NCBI GenBank assembly: GCA_902470475.1
Contig: CABRGT010000001.1
Coordinates: 55,672 to 119,671 of the forward strand
DNA from: an uncultured Porphyromonadaceae bacterium
GTDB lineage: Bacteria > Bacteroidota > Bacteroidia > Bacteroidales > Muribaculaceae
Length of the DNA stretch: 64,000 bases
Reading direction: 5' to 3'
Numbering within the stretch: the stretch's first letter is position 1; each line of letters opens with the position of its first letter. Position numbers and translations under genes: made by a program. The notes beneath the pieces were generated by a model that made no database searches, was not told the DNA's origin, and was given only the letters and a program-made list of their open reading frames with translations. Positions 35,517 through 44,508 of this stretch are shown here, piece after piece.

Positions 35517-36461
35517 TTATTTGATCAGATACTGCGACGAGATCGACTGATTGTTGTGCACGCGGCGGATGGTGTCGGCAAAGAGCCGTGCCACCGACAG
35601 GATCGTGCACTTCTTGCAGTCCTTGTGGAAGGGGATGGAATTCGTGAAGATCATCTCCACCAGGCCACACTGTTCGACGCGGTCGGTGGCCGGGTCGCTC
35701 ATGATGGCGTGTGTACACAGCGCGCGCACGCTCTTGGCGCCGTTTTCCATCATCAGGTCGGCGGCTTTGGTGATGGTGCCGGCCGTGTCGACCATATCAT
35801 CCACAAGAATCACGTTCTTGTCCTTGACGTCGCCGATGACAGTCATGTTGGCCACCACGTTGGCCTTGGCGCGCTGCTTGTGGCACAGCACCAGAGGCAC
35901 ATCAAGATATTTGGCGTAGCTGTTGGCACGCTTGGCGCCGCCTACGTCGGGTGTGGCGATCACCATATTGTCGAGCTTCAGCGACTGGATATATGGAATG
36001 AACACCGACGATGCATACAGGTGGTCGACAGGCACGTTGAAAAAGCCCTGGATCTGATCGGCATGCAGGTCCATGGTGATCACTCGGTCGACGCCCGCAG
36101 TCACGAGCAGATCCGACACGAGCTTCGCGGCTATCGACACACGCGGCTTGTCCTTGCGGTCCTGACGGGCCCATCCGAAGTAAGGGATCACAGCGATGGT
36201 CGACTTGGCCGATGCGCGCTTCGAGGCGTCGATCATCAGCAGCAGCTCCATCAGATTATCCGAGTTAGGGAACGTCGACTGCACCAGGTACACCTCGCAG
36301 CCGCGTACCGACTCTTCAAACGAAACTTCAAACTCACCGTCGGCAAAGTGCTGGATATTCATTTTACCGAGCTCTACGCCCAGGTCTTTGCAAATTTCCT
36401 CAGCCATGTAGCGCGACTTCGTGCCGGCGAAGATTTTGAACGGGGGAAGATTGGAATCCAT
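35517..36461 (-). CDS. prs: Ribose-phosphate pyrophosphokinase
   Basis: PRPP synthase of 314 residues, with FKIFAGTKSRYMAEEICKDL at the start, VIPYFGWARQDRKDKPRVSI, the loop ITMDLHADQIQGFFNVPVDH, and the PRPP-binding VILVDDMVDTAGTITKAADL. It supplies PRPP for nucleotide, NAD, His and Trp synthesis. The start is 25 nt after the GH13 stop, so it can be read from the patatin-GH13 promoter, although a separate promoter is possible. The kinase gene follows beyond a hairpin. Confidence 0.97.
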   Translation of the reverse strand: MDSNLPPFKIFAGTKSRYMAEEICKDLGVELGKMNIQHFADGEFEVSFEESVRGCEVYLVQSTFPNSDNLMELLLMIDASKRASAKSTIAVIPYFGWARQDRKDKPRVSIAAKLVSDLLVTAGVDRVITMDLHADQIQGFFNVPVDHLYASSVFIPYIQSLKLDNMVIATPDVGGAKRANSYAKYLDVPLVLCHKQRAKANVVANMTVIGDVKDKNVILVDDMVDTAGTITKAADLMMENGAKSVRALCTHAIMSDPATDRVEQCGLVEMIFTNSIPFHKDCKKCTILSVARLFADTIRRVHNNQSISSQYLIK

Positions 36462-36486
36462 ATATAAATAATGTGTAATGTGGTTT

Positions 36487-38244
36487 CTATTTCTGTTTTT
36501 GACTGGTACGGGGACTGCGCGCGGGCGAGACAGAAGCCGCCGGAGTCAGCGACCGGCTGTCGATCTTCCACACCACGGCTCCGTGAGCCGGTATCCCGGT
36601 CGTGAACGGCACCGCATCGCTTAGAGCCTTGAGCGAGTCGTGCCCCGAGAGCAGGTCGGTGGCCACTGCGAATCCGCGCGGAATACCGAAGCAGTCGAAA
36701 GCATGCTCCGGCACATTGACAGACACTTCGACATCCGTGTCGTCAAAGTTGACCATGATCACAAGCACGTCGTTGCCCTCCGCGCGCATGAACGCATACT
36801 GGCGGTGAGGATTGAAGCGCGGATTATCGTAATTGACATACATCAGGTCGAAGAACTTGCCGCGGCTGATGGCCGGTTCCTCGTTGCAGAGCCGCATGAC
36901 GCGCGCATACATGTCGCGGAGCGCTTTCTCGCCTTCGGTCAGATGCCCGTCGCACGTGCCGTGGTTGAGCCAGCGGCGCAGCGTCGGTATGCTCCAGTAG
37001 TCGAAGATAGTCGTACGGCCGTCACGTCCGCTGTAGCCTTCGGCCTGGTCGCCCTTCTCGCCGAGTTCCTGGCCCGCGTAGATCATGAACGGACCCGTCG
37101 ACATCATGGCGCTCACGATCAGCGACGGCACCGCGCGCGCCGCGTCGCCGGCATACTGTTCGGAGGCAAACCGCTGTTCGTCGTGGTTCTCCAGGAAGTT
37201 GAGCATGTGGCCGCCGATGCCGTCGACAGTCTGCCAGCACGATGTCAGCGTGGCCGCCGAGTGGCTGGCGGTCTCTATGGCGCGGAGGCTGTCGTAGAGG
37301 TTCACCTTGTCATAGAGGTAGTCGAACCCTGCCGAATAGATATACTGCCGGTAAAGGCTCACGTCGTAGATCTCGGCTATGAATATGATGTCGGGATTGA
37401 TTTCCTTCACACGCGGGATGGCCACGCGCCAGAAGTCCACCGGTACCATATGCGCCATGTCGCACCGGAAGCCGTCGACACCCTTCGACGCCCAGAAGCG
37501 CAGAATGTCTATCATCTTGCCCCACGTGGGCGGCTCGGGATCGTAGTAGCGGCTGCCGTCGCCATAGTCGAAGCCGTAGTTGAGCTTCACTGTATCGTAC
37601 CAGTTGTTCACGCCCGGAAATGCCGTGAAGCAGTCGTCGCCCGACGCGCGGGCCGGAAATTCCACGTAGGCATCCGCCCCGCGGCCCATATCTACGCCTG
37701 CCGGAGCGAACTGCTGCCGCGTGATATAGTAGAAGTTGTTGGACGGGCTGAAGCACATGTCGTGGTTGTCGCTTTTGCCCAGATCCTCCACACCTGCCGG
37801 TGCCGAGTCGCTGTGATACTGGCGGCCGACATGGTTCGGCACAAAGTCTATGATCACCTTCATGCCCGCACGGTGCGTACGCTCCACGAGTTCCTCGAAT
37901 TCGCGCATGCGCCCCGGCACGCTCGCGGCCAGGTCCGGATCAATGTCGTAGTAGTCGGTGATGGCATACGGACTGCCTGCCTTGCCCTTGATCACATGCG
38001 GATTGTGACGCGGAATGCCATACATCGTGTAGTCGGGCGTGTGGGCATGCTCTATCACTCCCGTGTACCACACGTGTGTCACACCCATCCGGCGCAGCTC
38101 GCCCAGGATGGTATCGTTGATCTGCACGAGTTTGCCGCTGCCGTTCTGTTCGAGCGTGCCGCCGGGCACAGGCTCGGGATTATAGTTCGTGAACAGGCGC
38201 GGAAGCAGCTGATAGATGATCGGTTTTTCCCGGGATGCTTTCAT
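36487..38244 (-). CDS. GH13-family alpha-amylase-like enzyme, cytosolic
   Basis: The 585-residue protein has no signal peptide, so it acts inside the cell. GH13 regions are intact: IIDFVPNHVG, VDGFRCDMAHMVPVDFW (nucleophile Asp262), IIFIAEIYDV (Glu291) and LNFLENHDEQRF (Asp355). The C-terminal beta domain ends with Ser/Pro-rich residues. GH13 enzymes hydrolyse or rearrange alpha-glucans, so glycogen or maltodextrin turnover is likely, but the exact activity cannot be read. Its ATG overlaps the patatin stop (ATGA). Confidence 0.9.
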   Translation of the reverse strand: MKASREKPIIYQLLPRLFTNYNPEPVPGGTLEQNGSGKLVQINDTILGELRRMGVTHVWYTGVIEHAHTPDYTMYGIPRHNPHVIKGKAGSPYAITDYYDIDPDLAASVPGRMREFEELVERTHRAGMKVIIDFVPNHVGRQYHSDSAPAGVEDLGKSDNHDMCFSPSNNFYYITRQQFAPAGVDMGRGADAYVEFPARASGDDCFTAFPGVNNWYDTVKLNYGFDYGDGSRYYDPEPPTWGKMIDILRFWASKGVDGFRCDMAHMVPVDFWRVAIPRVKEINPDIIFIAEIYDVSLYRQYIYSAGFDYLYDKVNLYDSLRAIETASHSAATLTSCWQTVDGIGGHMLNFLENHDEQRFASEQYAGDAARAVPSLIVSAMMSTGPFMIYAGQELGEKGDQAEGYSGRDGRTTIFDYWSIPTLRRWLNHGTCDGHLTEGEKALRDMYARVMRLCNEEPAISRGKFFDLMYVNYDNPRFNPHRQYAFMRAEGNDVLVIMVNFDDTDVEVSVNVPEHAFDCFGIPRGFAVATDLLSGHDSLKALSDAVPFTTGIPAHGAVVWKIDSRSLTPAASVSPARSPRTSQKQK

Positions 38245-39062
38245 AGGTCGGTTGGTTTGGTCGTTTGTTTACCCGGCCACAGACCCGCGTCGCGCAGAGC
38301 CCGCCGTGTATGGATATATCCGCTGAAGTACACTTCCTTCGTGTACCGCAGGTCGAACGTGCTGTAATGCTGGATCTCGATAGGCTCCACATTGATGTCG
38401 CACATATTCATGTCGACACGCTGGTTGGCCTTCGCCATAAGATTGTAAGTGCGCATGGCCACCGACAGGAACGAGTCGGTCTTCACCTTGTTGTCAAGCG
38501 GGCTGACGTTGATGCCGATCAGCTTCTCGCACTTGTCGCGGATAATCCACGCCGGATGGTTGCGCAGCACGCCGCCGTCGACGTAAGTCACACCGTCAAT
38601 GACCACAGGCTTGAATACGATAGGAATGGTACACGAGGCCACCACGCGCTCGGCTATGGCGCCGGTGTGGAACTCTGCCGGGACGCCGTGATCGAAATCC
38701 GTCACGCCGAGATATACCGGCACGGGCAGATCCTCGAGATTCCTGTAGCCGTGAAGATTTTCTTCAATGAACGCCCTGAACGGGGCCGTGCTGAAGATGC
38801 CCCCCGAACGCGGACGCAGATTCACGAAATCACGGAAATTGCGGTTCGAGAAAATTTCGAGAAACTCGGTCGGACGCACTCCCGCGGCATAAAGCGCCGC
38901 CACAATGCTCCCTGCACTCACTCCGGCTATCACTTCCGGCTTCAGACCGGCCTCTTCGATAGCGGCCAGAGCGCCGGCGTGGGCAAACCCGCGCGCGCCG
39001 CCGCCGGTCAGTGCTACGCCCAGACCGTACTTGGCCGTCTTCGTATCCTTGTCTTTATCCAT
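38241..39062 (-). CDS. Patatin-like phospholipase/acyl hydrolase
   Basis: The start MDKDKDTKTAKYGLGVALTG was chosen because a -7 promoter box (TAACTTTG) lies between it and the more distal ATG at 39110. The patatin signature is complete: oxyanion loop GGGARGFAHAG, nucleophile elbow GVSAG (Ser49) and the catalytic Asp162 in YVDGGVLRNHPAWII. The protein (273 residues) has no signal or membrane segment, and it resembles the RssA/YlbK type. Lipid substrates are unknown. It heads a run with GH13 and possibly prs. Confidence 0.92.
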   Translation of the reverse strand: MDKDKDTKTAKYGLGVALTGGGARGFAHAGALAAIEEAGLKPEVIAGVSAGSIVAALYAAGVRPTEFLEIFSNRNFRDFVNLRPRSGGIFSTAPFRAFIEENLHGYRNLEDLPVPVYLGVTDFDHGVPAEFHTGAIAERVVASCTIPIVFKPVVIDGVTYVDGGVLRNHPAWIIRDKCEKLIGINVSPLDNKVKTDSFLSVAMRTYNLMAKANQRVDMNMCDINVEPIEIQHYSTFDLRYTKEVYFSGYIHTRRALRDAGLWPGKQTTKPTDL

Positions 39063-39080
39063 TGACGCCTCTTTTCGCGA

Positions 39081-39111
39081 CAAAGTTACGAATTCCCGTC
39101 CATTGTACAAA
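39081..39111 (-). promoter_or_regulatory. Promoter of the patatin operon, with a TTGTACAA palindrome at the -33
   Basis: Minus strand: TTTG at 39111-39108, 19 nt, and TAACTTTG at 39088-39081. The palindrome TTGTACAA at 39103-39110 overlaps the -33 box in the same way as in the GNAT operon. Confidence 0.75.
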
Positions 39112-39157
39112 GCTTTTCACCTCTCATATTTCATTTTTATTTCTCATTATTTTTTCT

Positions 39158-39165
39158 TATTTTTG
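39158..39165 (+). promoter_or_regulatory. -7 element of the YraN gene
   Basis: TATTTTTG matches TAnnTTTG and lies 26 nt before the ATG. It forms a back-to-back promoter region with the patatin operon. The upstream DNA is T-rich and has no sharp -33 box. Confidence 0.6.
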
Positions 39166-39191
39166 CCGTGCTAAACGAATTTGATTGAGCA

Positions 39192-39560
39192 ATGGCCCGT
39201 CATAACACACTCGGAGAATGGGGCGAGGATCTTGCCTGCGAGAAACTCGTGGCCGACGGATACGCGATAGCCGAGCGCAACTGGCGCATGGGGCGCTACG
39301 AGATCGACATCATCGCCGTAAAGGACGATTTCGTCATCTTCGGCGAGGTCAAGACACGCGCCGACATGGACATCGACCCGCTGGAAGCCGTCGACAGCCG
39401 CAAGATCGCCCGCATGGTGGCTTCGGCCGAAGCATACATGCTTCACCACGACCTCCGGCGCCAGGTGCGTTTCGACCTGTTCGCCGTCAACGGCACCCCC
39501 GACGGTTACCGCCTCGAACACATCCCCGACGCGTTCATGCCGCCGCTCAAGACATACTAA
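39192..39560 (+). CDS. YraN family protein (UPF0102)
   Basis: The 122 residues begin ARHNTLGEWGEDLACEKLVA and include GYAIAERNWRMGRYEIDIIA and VIFGEVKTRADMDIDPLEAV, which place Asp, Glu and Lys as in restriction-nuclease-like folds. The family is universal in bacteria and resembles Holliday-junction-type endonucleases, but its role is unproven. It starts the plus-strand set with aminopeptidase P, which follows after 10 nt. Confidence 0.93.
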   Translation: MARHNTLGEWGEDLACEKLVADGYAIAERNWRMGRYEIDIIAVKDDFVIFGEVKTRADMDIDPLEAVDSRKIARMVASAEAYMLHHDLRRQVRFDLFAVNGTPDGYRLEHIPDAFMPPLKTY

Positions 39561-39570
39561 CTTAAACAGA

Positions 39571-41361
39571 ATGAAACACAACGTACAAGCCAACCTCGCC
39601 GCTCTCCGCGACCGGATGAAGCAGAGCGGCATATCGGCCGCCATAATTCCCCAGGCCGACCCTCACATGAGTGAATACCTTTCGGAGCACTGGCAGGCAC
39701 GCCGCCTGCTCAGCGGATTCACCGGCAGTGCCGGCGACCTCGTCGTCACACTCGACAAAGCCCTGCTCTGGACCGACTCGCGTTACTTCCTCCAGGCAGC
39801 CGACCAGCTCGCCGGTTCTGAAATAATACTGATGAAGGACGGACTGCCCGACACGCCCTCGATAGCCGCATGGCTCTGCTCCGCACTGAAGCCCACCGAA
39901 AAAGTCGGCATCGACGGCATGGTCTTCTCCACCCTCGCCAAGTCCGACCTGCAGATGCACCTTCAGGCCGCCGGCCTGGTACTGGTATCTGATTTCGATG
40001 TACTCGATCAGATATGGCCCGACCGCCCCGCCCTGCCCTCCGGCGCCGTCTTCGTCCACCCCGAGGAATTCGCCGGCCTGAGCGCATCGACCAAGATCCA
40101 CAACATCCTCGACCGTTGCGCCGCCCTGGGCGCGACATCGATGTTCGTCTCCGCCCTCGACGAGATAGCCTGGACGCTCAACATCCGCAGCAACGACGTG
40201 AAATACAACCCCGTGGTCACCTCGTTCCTCTACATCTCCGGCGCAGGCTCGGTACTGTTCATCGATCCGGTCAAGATCAGCGATGAAGTGGCCCTGTACC
40301 TCACATCGCAGGGCGTGGCCACAGCCCCCTACTCCGCCGTGAAGGAATTCCTGGCATCGCTGCCGGGCGAGAGCCGCGTGCTGGTCGACACGGCCCGCAA
40401 CGCCGCCGCCATTGTCGACATCCTCGGCGCCCGCGCCGTAGAGGCACCGTCGCCCGTGGCCATGCTGAAAGCCGTCAAGAACGAGGCCCAGCTCGCCGGA
40501 ACACGCGCCGCCATGCTCCGCGACGGCGTCGCCATGGTCAAATCGCTCTACGAGATCAAGACCCGCGTGGCCGAAGGACGTCCCACCACCGAGATGGACG
40601 TGGCCGAAATACTGCGCAAATACCGCAGCCGCGGCGACCACTACTTCGACGAGAGCTTCGGCACCATCGCCGGCTATGGCCCCCACGGAGCCATCGTGCA
40701 CTACGAGGCCGACACCGAATCGAACTCCACGCTCCAGCCATCGGGCCTGCTGCTGATCGACTCCGGCGCACAGTACCTCGACGGCACCACCGACATCACC
40801 CGCACCATCTCGCTCGGACAGGAACCCACCGCCGGCGAGCGCCACGACTTCACCCTCGTGATGAAAGGCCACATAGCGCTTGCATCCATGATCTTCCCCG
40901 AAGGCACCACCGGCCATCAGCTCGATGCCGTCGCCCGTCAGTATCTGTGGAAGGAAGGCCTGAGCTACCTCCACGGCACCGGCCACGGCGTAGGCCACTT
41001 CCTCAACGTGCACGAAGGCCCCCAGAGCATCCGTCTCAACTACGTGCCCGCGCCTCTCACGCCCGGCATGATCACATCCAACGAGCCCGGCCTCTACCGC
41101 GAAAACGTCCACGGCATCCGCTGCGAGAACCTCGTGCTCACCGTCGAGAAGATGACCACCGCATTCGGCCGCTTCTACGGCTTCGAGACACTCACGCTCT
41201 GTCCCTTCGACCGCGCTCTGTTCGACACCTCGATCATGACCGACGACGAACTCCAGTGGATCAACGACTACCACCGCAAGGTTGCCGACGCCATCGCTCC
41301 GCACCTCGAGGGCGAATACAAGGCATGGCTTCTCGAAAATACAAAACCCCTCACAAAGTAA
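39571..41361 (+). CDS. Aminopeptidase P family metallopeptidase (M24B)
   Basis: This 596-residue peptidase releases N-terminal residues preceding proline. Two creatinase-like N-terminal domains (ISAAIIPQADPHMSEYLSEH, WQARRLLSGFTGSAG) precede the pita-bread domain. The metal ligands are visible: LLLIDSGAQYLDGTTDITRT (two Asp), YLHGTGHGVGHFLNVHEGP (His), SNEPGLYREN (Glu) and GIRCENLVL (Glu). The long three-domain form is common in Bacteroidota and eukaryotes. It lies 9 nt before the carbonic anhydrase gene. Confidence 0.95.
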   Translation: MKHNVQANLAALRDRMKQSGISAAIIPQADPHMSEYLSEHWQARRLLSGFTGSAGDLVVTLDKALLWTDSRYFLQAADQLAGSEIILMKDGLPDTPSIAAWLCSALKPTEKVGIDGMVFSTLAKSDLQMHLQAAGLVLVSDFDVLDQIWPDRPALPSGAVFVHPEEFAGLSASTKIHNILDRCAALGATSMFVSALDEIAWTLNIRSNDVKYNPVVTSFLYISGAGSVLFIDPVKISDEVALYLTSQGVATAPYSAVKEFLASLPGESRVLVDTARNAAAIVDILGARAVEAPSPVAMLKAVKNEAQLAGTRAAMLRDGVAMVKSLYEIKTRVAEGRPTTEMDVAEILRKYRSRGDHYFDESFGTIAGYGPHGAIVHYEADTESNSTLQPSGLLLIDSGAQYLDGTTDITRTISLGQEPTAGERHDFTLVMKGHIALASMIFPEGTTGHQLDAVARQYLWKEGLSYLHGTGHGVGHFLNVHEGPQSIRLNYVPAPLTPGMITSNEPGLYRENVHGIRCENLVLTVEKMTTAFGRFYGFETLTLCPFDRALFDTSIMTDDELQWINDYHRKVADAIAPHLEGEYKAWLLENTKPLTK

Positions 41362-41370
41362 CTCCACCAC

Positions 41371-41895
41371 ATGGCACTCATAATACCTGTACGCGGCTTC
41401 GAGCCCAAGATCGGCCGGGACTGCTTTCTGGCTGAAAACGCCACTATAATCGGCGACGTCGTCATCGGCGACGAATGCTCGGTATGGTTCAACACCGTGT
41501 TGCGCGGCGACGTAAACTCGATCCGCATCGGCAACCGCGTCAACATCCAGGACGGCAGCGTCCTCCACACTCTCTATCAGAAATCGACCATCGAGATCGG
41601 CGACGACGTGTCCATCGGCCACAACGTCACCGTCCACGGCGCCAAGATCCGCGACTACGCCCTCATTGGCATGGGATCGGTCGTGATGGACGATGCCGAG
41701 GTCGGCGAAGGAGCCATCGTGGCTGCCGGCGCAGTGGTGCTCTCGCGCACCAAGATCGGCCCCAACGAGCTGTGGGGCGGCGCACCCGCCAAATTCATCA
41801 AGATGGTCGACCCGGCGCAGAGCAAGGAAATCAACCAGAAGATAGCCCACAACTATCTCATGTACTCCCGCTGGTACACCGACCCGGATAAATAA
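41371..41895 (+). CDS. Gamma carbonic anhydrase/YrdA-like family protein
   Basis: The 174-residue left-handed beta-helix is read from hexapeptide repeats: VVIGDECSVWFNTVLRGDVN, IRIGNRVNIQDGSVLHTLYQ, VSIGHNVTVHGAKIRDYALI. The zinc-type His residues in SVLH, IGHNVTVHG are conserved. The family includes carbonic anhydrases and inactive relatives, so activity is uncertain. The protein is cytosolic and trimeric. It ends the YraN-peptidase run, and a repeat cluster follows. Confidence 0.92.
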   Translation: MALIIPVRGFEPKIGRDCFLAENATIIGDVVIGDECSVWFNTVLRGDVNSIRIGNRVNIQDGSVLHTLYQKSTIEIGDDVSIGHNVTVHGAKIRDYALIGMGSVVMDDAEVGEGAIVAAGAVVLSRTKIGPNELWGGAPAKFIKMVDPAQSKEINQKIAHNYLMYSRWYTDPDK

Positions 41896-41903
41896 TCACG
41901 CAG

Positions 41904-42041
41904 CTTGAGAGCAGGCCTCCGGCTATTTACTCCGTGCAGCGCGCAGCGCGCAGCCGGGAGAGCAGGCCTCCGGCCTGCGGCTTAGTCTGCTGAGGTAATT
42001 ACTTCTGCTACTGTGCCGTAGGCCGGAGGCCTGTTCTCAAG
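41904..42041. repeat. Cluster of related GCAGGCCTCCGGC repeats, partly inverted
   Basis: Three copies of a 17-20 nt unit with core GCAGGCCTCCGGC lie at 41904-41923, 41958-41974 and, inverted, 42022-42041. The first and last match as a 20-nt inverted repeat with one mismatch. Between them is a GCGCAGC tandem (about 41939-41953). The unit has no obvious coding role and could be a small non-autonomous repeat or part of a complex terminator. Confidence 0.7.
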
Positions 42042-42062
42042 GTGCGATGCCTGCTTTCCAGA

Positions 42063-42221
42063 TTAAGGCATCTGCTCGTCGGTGTTGCGCGGATTGTTGT
42101 TCAGGGCCTTCGTATCGGCCTTCACCTCCTTGCGCGTTGCGGCGGCGTCGCACTTGTTGTCCTCGGCCACGCCCGGATAGTCGCGGCTGCCTTGTTCCTG
42201 CAGTTTGTTCTTATTTTCCAT
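42063..42221 (-). CDS. Small 52-residue hydrophilic protein
   Basis: Found by hand in the gap after the carbonic anhydrase gene. It reads MENKNKLQEQGSRDYPGVAE and continues in the same charged style to KALNNNPRNTDEQMP and TAA. It is rich in Lys, Asp, Asn and Glu, with no hydrophobic segment, so it looks disordered. Frame bias is plausible, but no family is recognised and no promoter box is clear. It could be a chance frame. Confidence 0.5.
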   Translation of the reverse strand: MENKNKLQEQGSRDYPGVAEDNKCDAAATRKEVKADTKALNNNPRNTDEQMP

Positions 42222-42339
42222 AGTCACTTCAATTCAATTTTGATTTTACCATAAAACGCCCGCGCGGCGTCCTTGGTTCACAAAAAAACTCCGCCCTGAG
42301 TCACGTCAGAGCGGAGTTTCTTATTGAGGTGATGCTGTG

Positions 42340-44508
42340 TTATTCGTAGATCAGCTCCAGATCATCGAGCCACATCTTCGAGCCGTCGCCGCCCGAGAAG
42401 TAGTCACCGCCGATCGAGGCCGAAGCCGTGCACATGATGTAGGTCGGAGTAACGTCAGTGCGGCGGTATTCGATATTGATCGTGAATTCGATCATACCGG
42501 CGCCCGCAGTGGCCTCCTTCAGCACGAGTTCGCCATAGCCGATTACGTTCGAGCCGTTCTTGTCGAACAGCATCTTGGGCTTGGCCGTCGCTATGACAAC
42601 GGGATAGTCAGCTGTCTCACTCTTGTCGTGCATCATCTGATCGTCGAGCAGAGCGATGTAGATGGTACCGTTGTCCATTTCGCCCTTGCTCGGACCCGTG
42701 TAGTCGGCGGGGATGTCGGGGTCAGCGGTCACAGCCACAGGACTGTACTTGATCCAGCCGTGCAGCTTCGACGGACGGCTCGCCCACGGACGGCCCCAGC
42801 CAAGCACGCCATTGGTGCCTGCCGTGCGCAGATAGTCGCCGATGAAGATGTTGCCTGCGGCAAACTTACCCAAGAATCCGACGCCTACAAACTGCGAGTT
42901 CAGACATACCGAGTGGCCGCTGTGTGCGATCTCACTGTCAAGATAGGTGACCATCTTGCCGAGAGTAGCCGATCCGTGATTGCCCGAATCCCAGAATTCC
43001 TGACCGCCTTCGCTGTAGAAACAGGTGACGGTGTTGCGGTCTTCGGTCACCACACAGCTCTCCTCGAATCCGGCGTTGGGCAGCTGGCGGGCTTCTTCGG
43101 TAGTGAACTCACACACCACGCCCGAATCGAAGCCGTCGCTTGCAGCGATGAATTCATAGGTTGTGGCCGGAGTCAGGCCGGTCAGCGCGGCCTGCATCTT
43201 CTTGCCGCTGACAGTTGTCGCGGCCTCGGTCCAGGCCAGCGTGCCTTTCTCGCGGTATTTCATCACAGGATTCGACACAGCGTCCTTGTTTATAACACCG
43301 CCGATCGTGGCGCGGGTCGCCCAGGCGGCTCCGGAGGCGATCGCCTCGGTCGTCACATCGTCGGCCGATACCTTGATGCGCAGGTCGGCATGGCCGGTCT
43401 TGCCGGCCTCGTCGGTGGCGTCGATTGCCACGGCATACTCACCGTCGGCAAGATTGTCGGTGAACTCCGGTTCGAAGTTCAGCTTCACGGTCGTCACGTC
43501 CTGGTCATCATAGTAGGTCTGCGTGAAAGTGATGCCTGCGGCGGCCACGGCGGCCTTGAGGTCCTCGTCGGTCATGCGCAGCAGATCGAAGTCGTTGCCA
43601 GCGATATTGAGCAGCCCCGTAAAATAGTCGCTGGTCAGTATCAGGCTCTGAAGCTTACCCTGTGCGTTGATCCATACTGATTTACGGCCGATCAGGCCGG
43701 CCTCGCCGGTCTGCACCTCATCCAGTCTGTAGCCGATACCCTTCATGGTGGGTGCGGCTGTGATCTGGATCTCGTTTTCGACCTCGATCTCCTCTTCGTC
43801 GACGGTGATGGTCAGATACGCGCCGCCTATGGGCTGGCTTTCGGCCGGACATTCCACATTAATATTATATAGAGTGGTCGGCTTGGCGGCGGTGATGGTG
43901 CCCTGACGCTCGAAATCCGATCCGTCGGAGAGCTTGCCCTTCAGGGTCCATGTCAGGTCCTTGTCGCGCGAGTTCATCATGAAATAGCCGGTAGCGTCCG
44001 TACGGCCCACGAAGTCAAGCGAACCCTGCGAGTGTCCTACGGTCATGACATAGTCGGCGAGCACACCGTCGACATCGTCGGCATAGTTCACCCTCACGGC
44101 CGTATTGGCTATCCGGCACACTACCGATACGCTCTGGTTCGATCCGGCGCTCACCGTGAACTCCTCGCGGCCCTTGAAGTAGCGGTCGTCAAACGAGGCG
44201 GGAACCGAGTCTCCGGCCCATGCCTCGGCTACATAGCGGTCGCTCAGCAGCTTGATGCCGCCTGTGGGCATCTCCGATGCGCCGTTGTACTTGCGCACCA
44301 CGCCCTTGGGATTCGATATCCATACTATGCACGATTCGAGCAGTTCCTGCTCCGAAGCGCGGGAGTACGTCCTCACATCAGTGCTGACCTTCGTGCTCAG
44401 GAAAATGGTTCCTTCGCCCGACCCGATCAGCGGTTCGTCGCTCGAACAGCCGACAGCGGCGGTCGCTGCTATCGCAGCGGTGGCCGCATACATTATCGTC
44501 TTTTTCAT
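42340..44508 (-). CDS. DUF4493/PCMD lipoprotein (last of three)
   Basis: A lipoprotein signal (ATAAIAATAAVGCSSDEPL) gives Cys followed by Ser-Ser-Asp-Glu, a start typical of Bacteroidota surface-exposed lipoproteins. Residues about 30-240 fit DUF4493 (EGTIFLSTKVSTDV). A middle region carries Ig-like strands. The C-terminal about 230 residues fit the PCMD domain: LPNAGFEESCVVTE, WGRPWASRPSKLHGWIKYSP, DNGTIYIALLDDQ, MWLDDLELIYE. The PCMD name means putative carbohydrate metabolism domain, with no proven activity. It shares a TAATG junction with the middle gene. Role unknown. Confidence 0.85.
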   Translation of the reverse strand: MKKTIMYAATAAIAATAAVGCSSDEPLIGSGEGTIFLSTKVSTDVRTYSRASEQELLESCIVWISNPKGVVRKYNGASEMPTGGIKLLSDRYVAEAWAGDSVPASFDDRYFKGREEFTVSAGSNQSVSVVCRIANTAVRVNYADDVDGVLADYVMTVGHSQGSLDFVGRTDATGYFMMNSRDKDLTWTLKGKLSDGSDFERQGTITAAKPTTLYNINVECPAESQPIGGAYLTITVDEEEIEVENEIQITAAPTMKGIGYRLDEVQTGEAGLIGRKSVWINAQGKLQSLILTSDYFTGLLNIAGNDFDLLRMTDEDLKAAVAAAGITFTQTYYDDQDVTTVKLNFEPEFTDNLADGEYAVAIDATDEAGKTGHADLRIKVSADDVTTEAIASGAAWATRATIGGVINKDAVSNPVMKYREKGTLAWTEAATTVSGKKMQAALTGLTPATTYEFIAASDGFDSGVVCEFTTEEARQLPNAGFEESCVVTEDRNTVTCFYSEGGQEFWDSGNHGSATLGKMVTYLDSEIAHSGHSVCLNSQFVGVGFLGKFAAGNIFIGDYLRTAGTNGVLGWGRPWASRPSKLHGWIKYSPVAVTADPDIPADYTGPSKGEMDNGTIYIALLDDQMMHDKSETADYPVVIATAKPKMLFDKNGSNVIGYGELVLKEATAGAGMIEFTINIEYRRTDVTPTYIMCTASASIGGDYFSGGDGSKMWLDDLELIYE

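Noticed and set aside
36640..38367. Plus-strand open frame of 575 residues
   Set aside because: It lies opposite the GH13 gene with all four GH13 regions intact. It has the composition of a codon shadow.
39562..41850. Long open frame of 762 residues on the minus strand
   Set aside because: It is antisense to aminopeptidase P and carbonic anhydrase, which have clear catalytic motifs. GC-rich third positions keep the opposite frame open.
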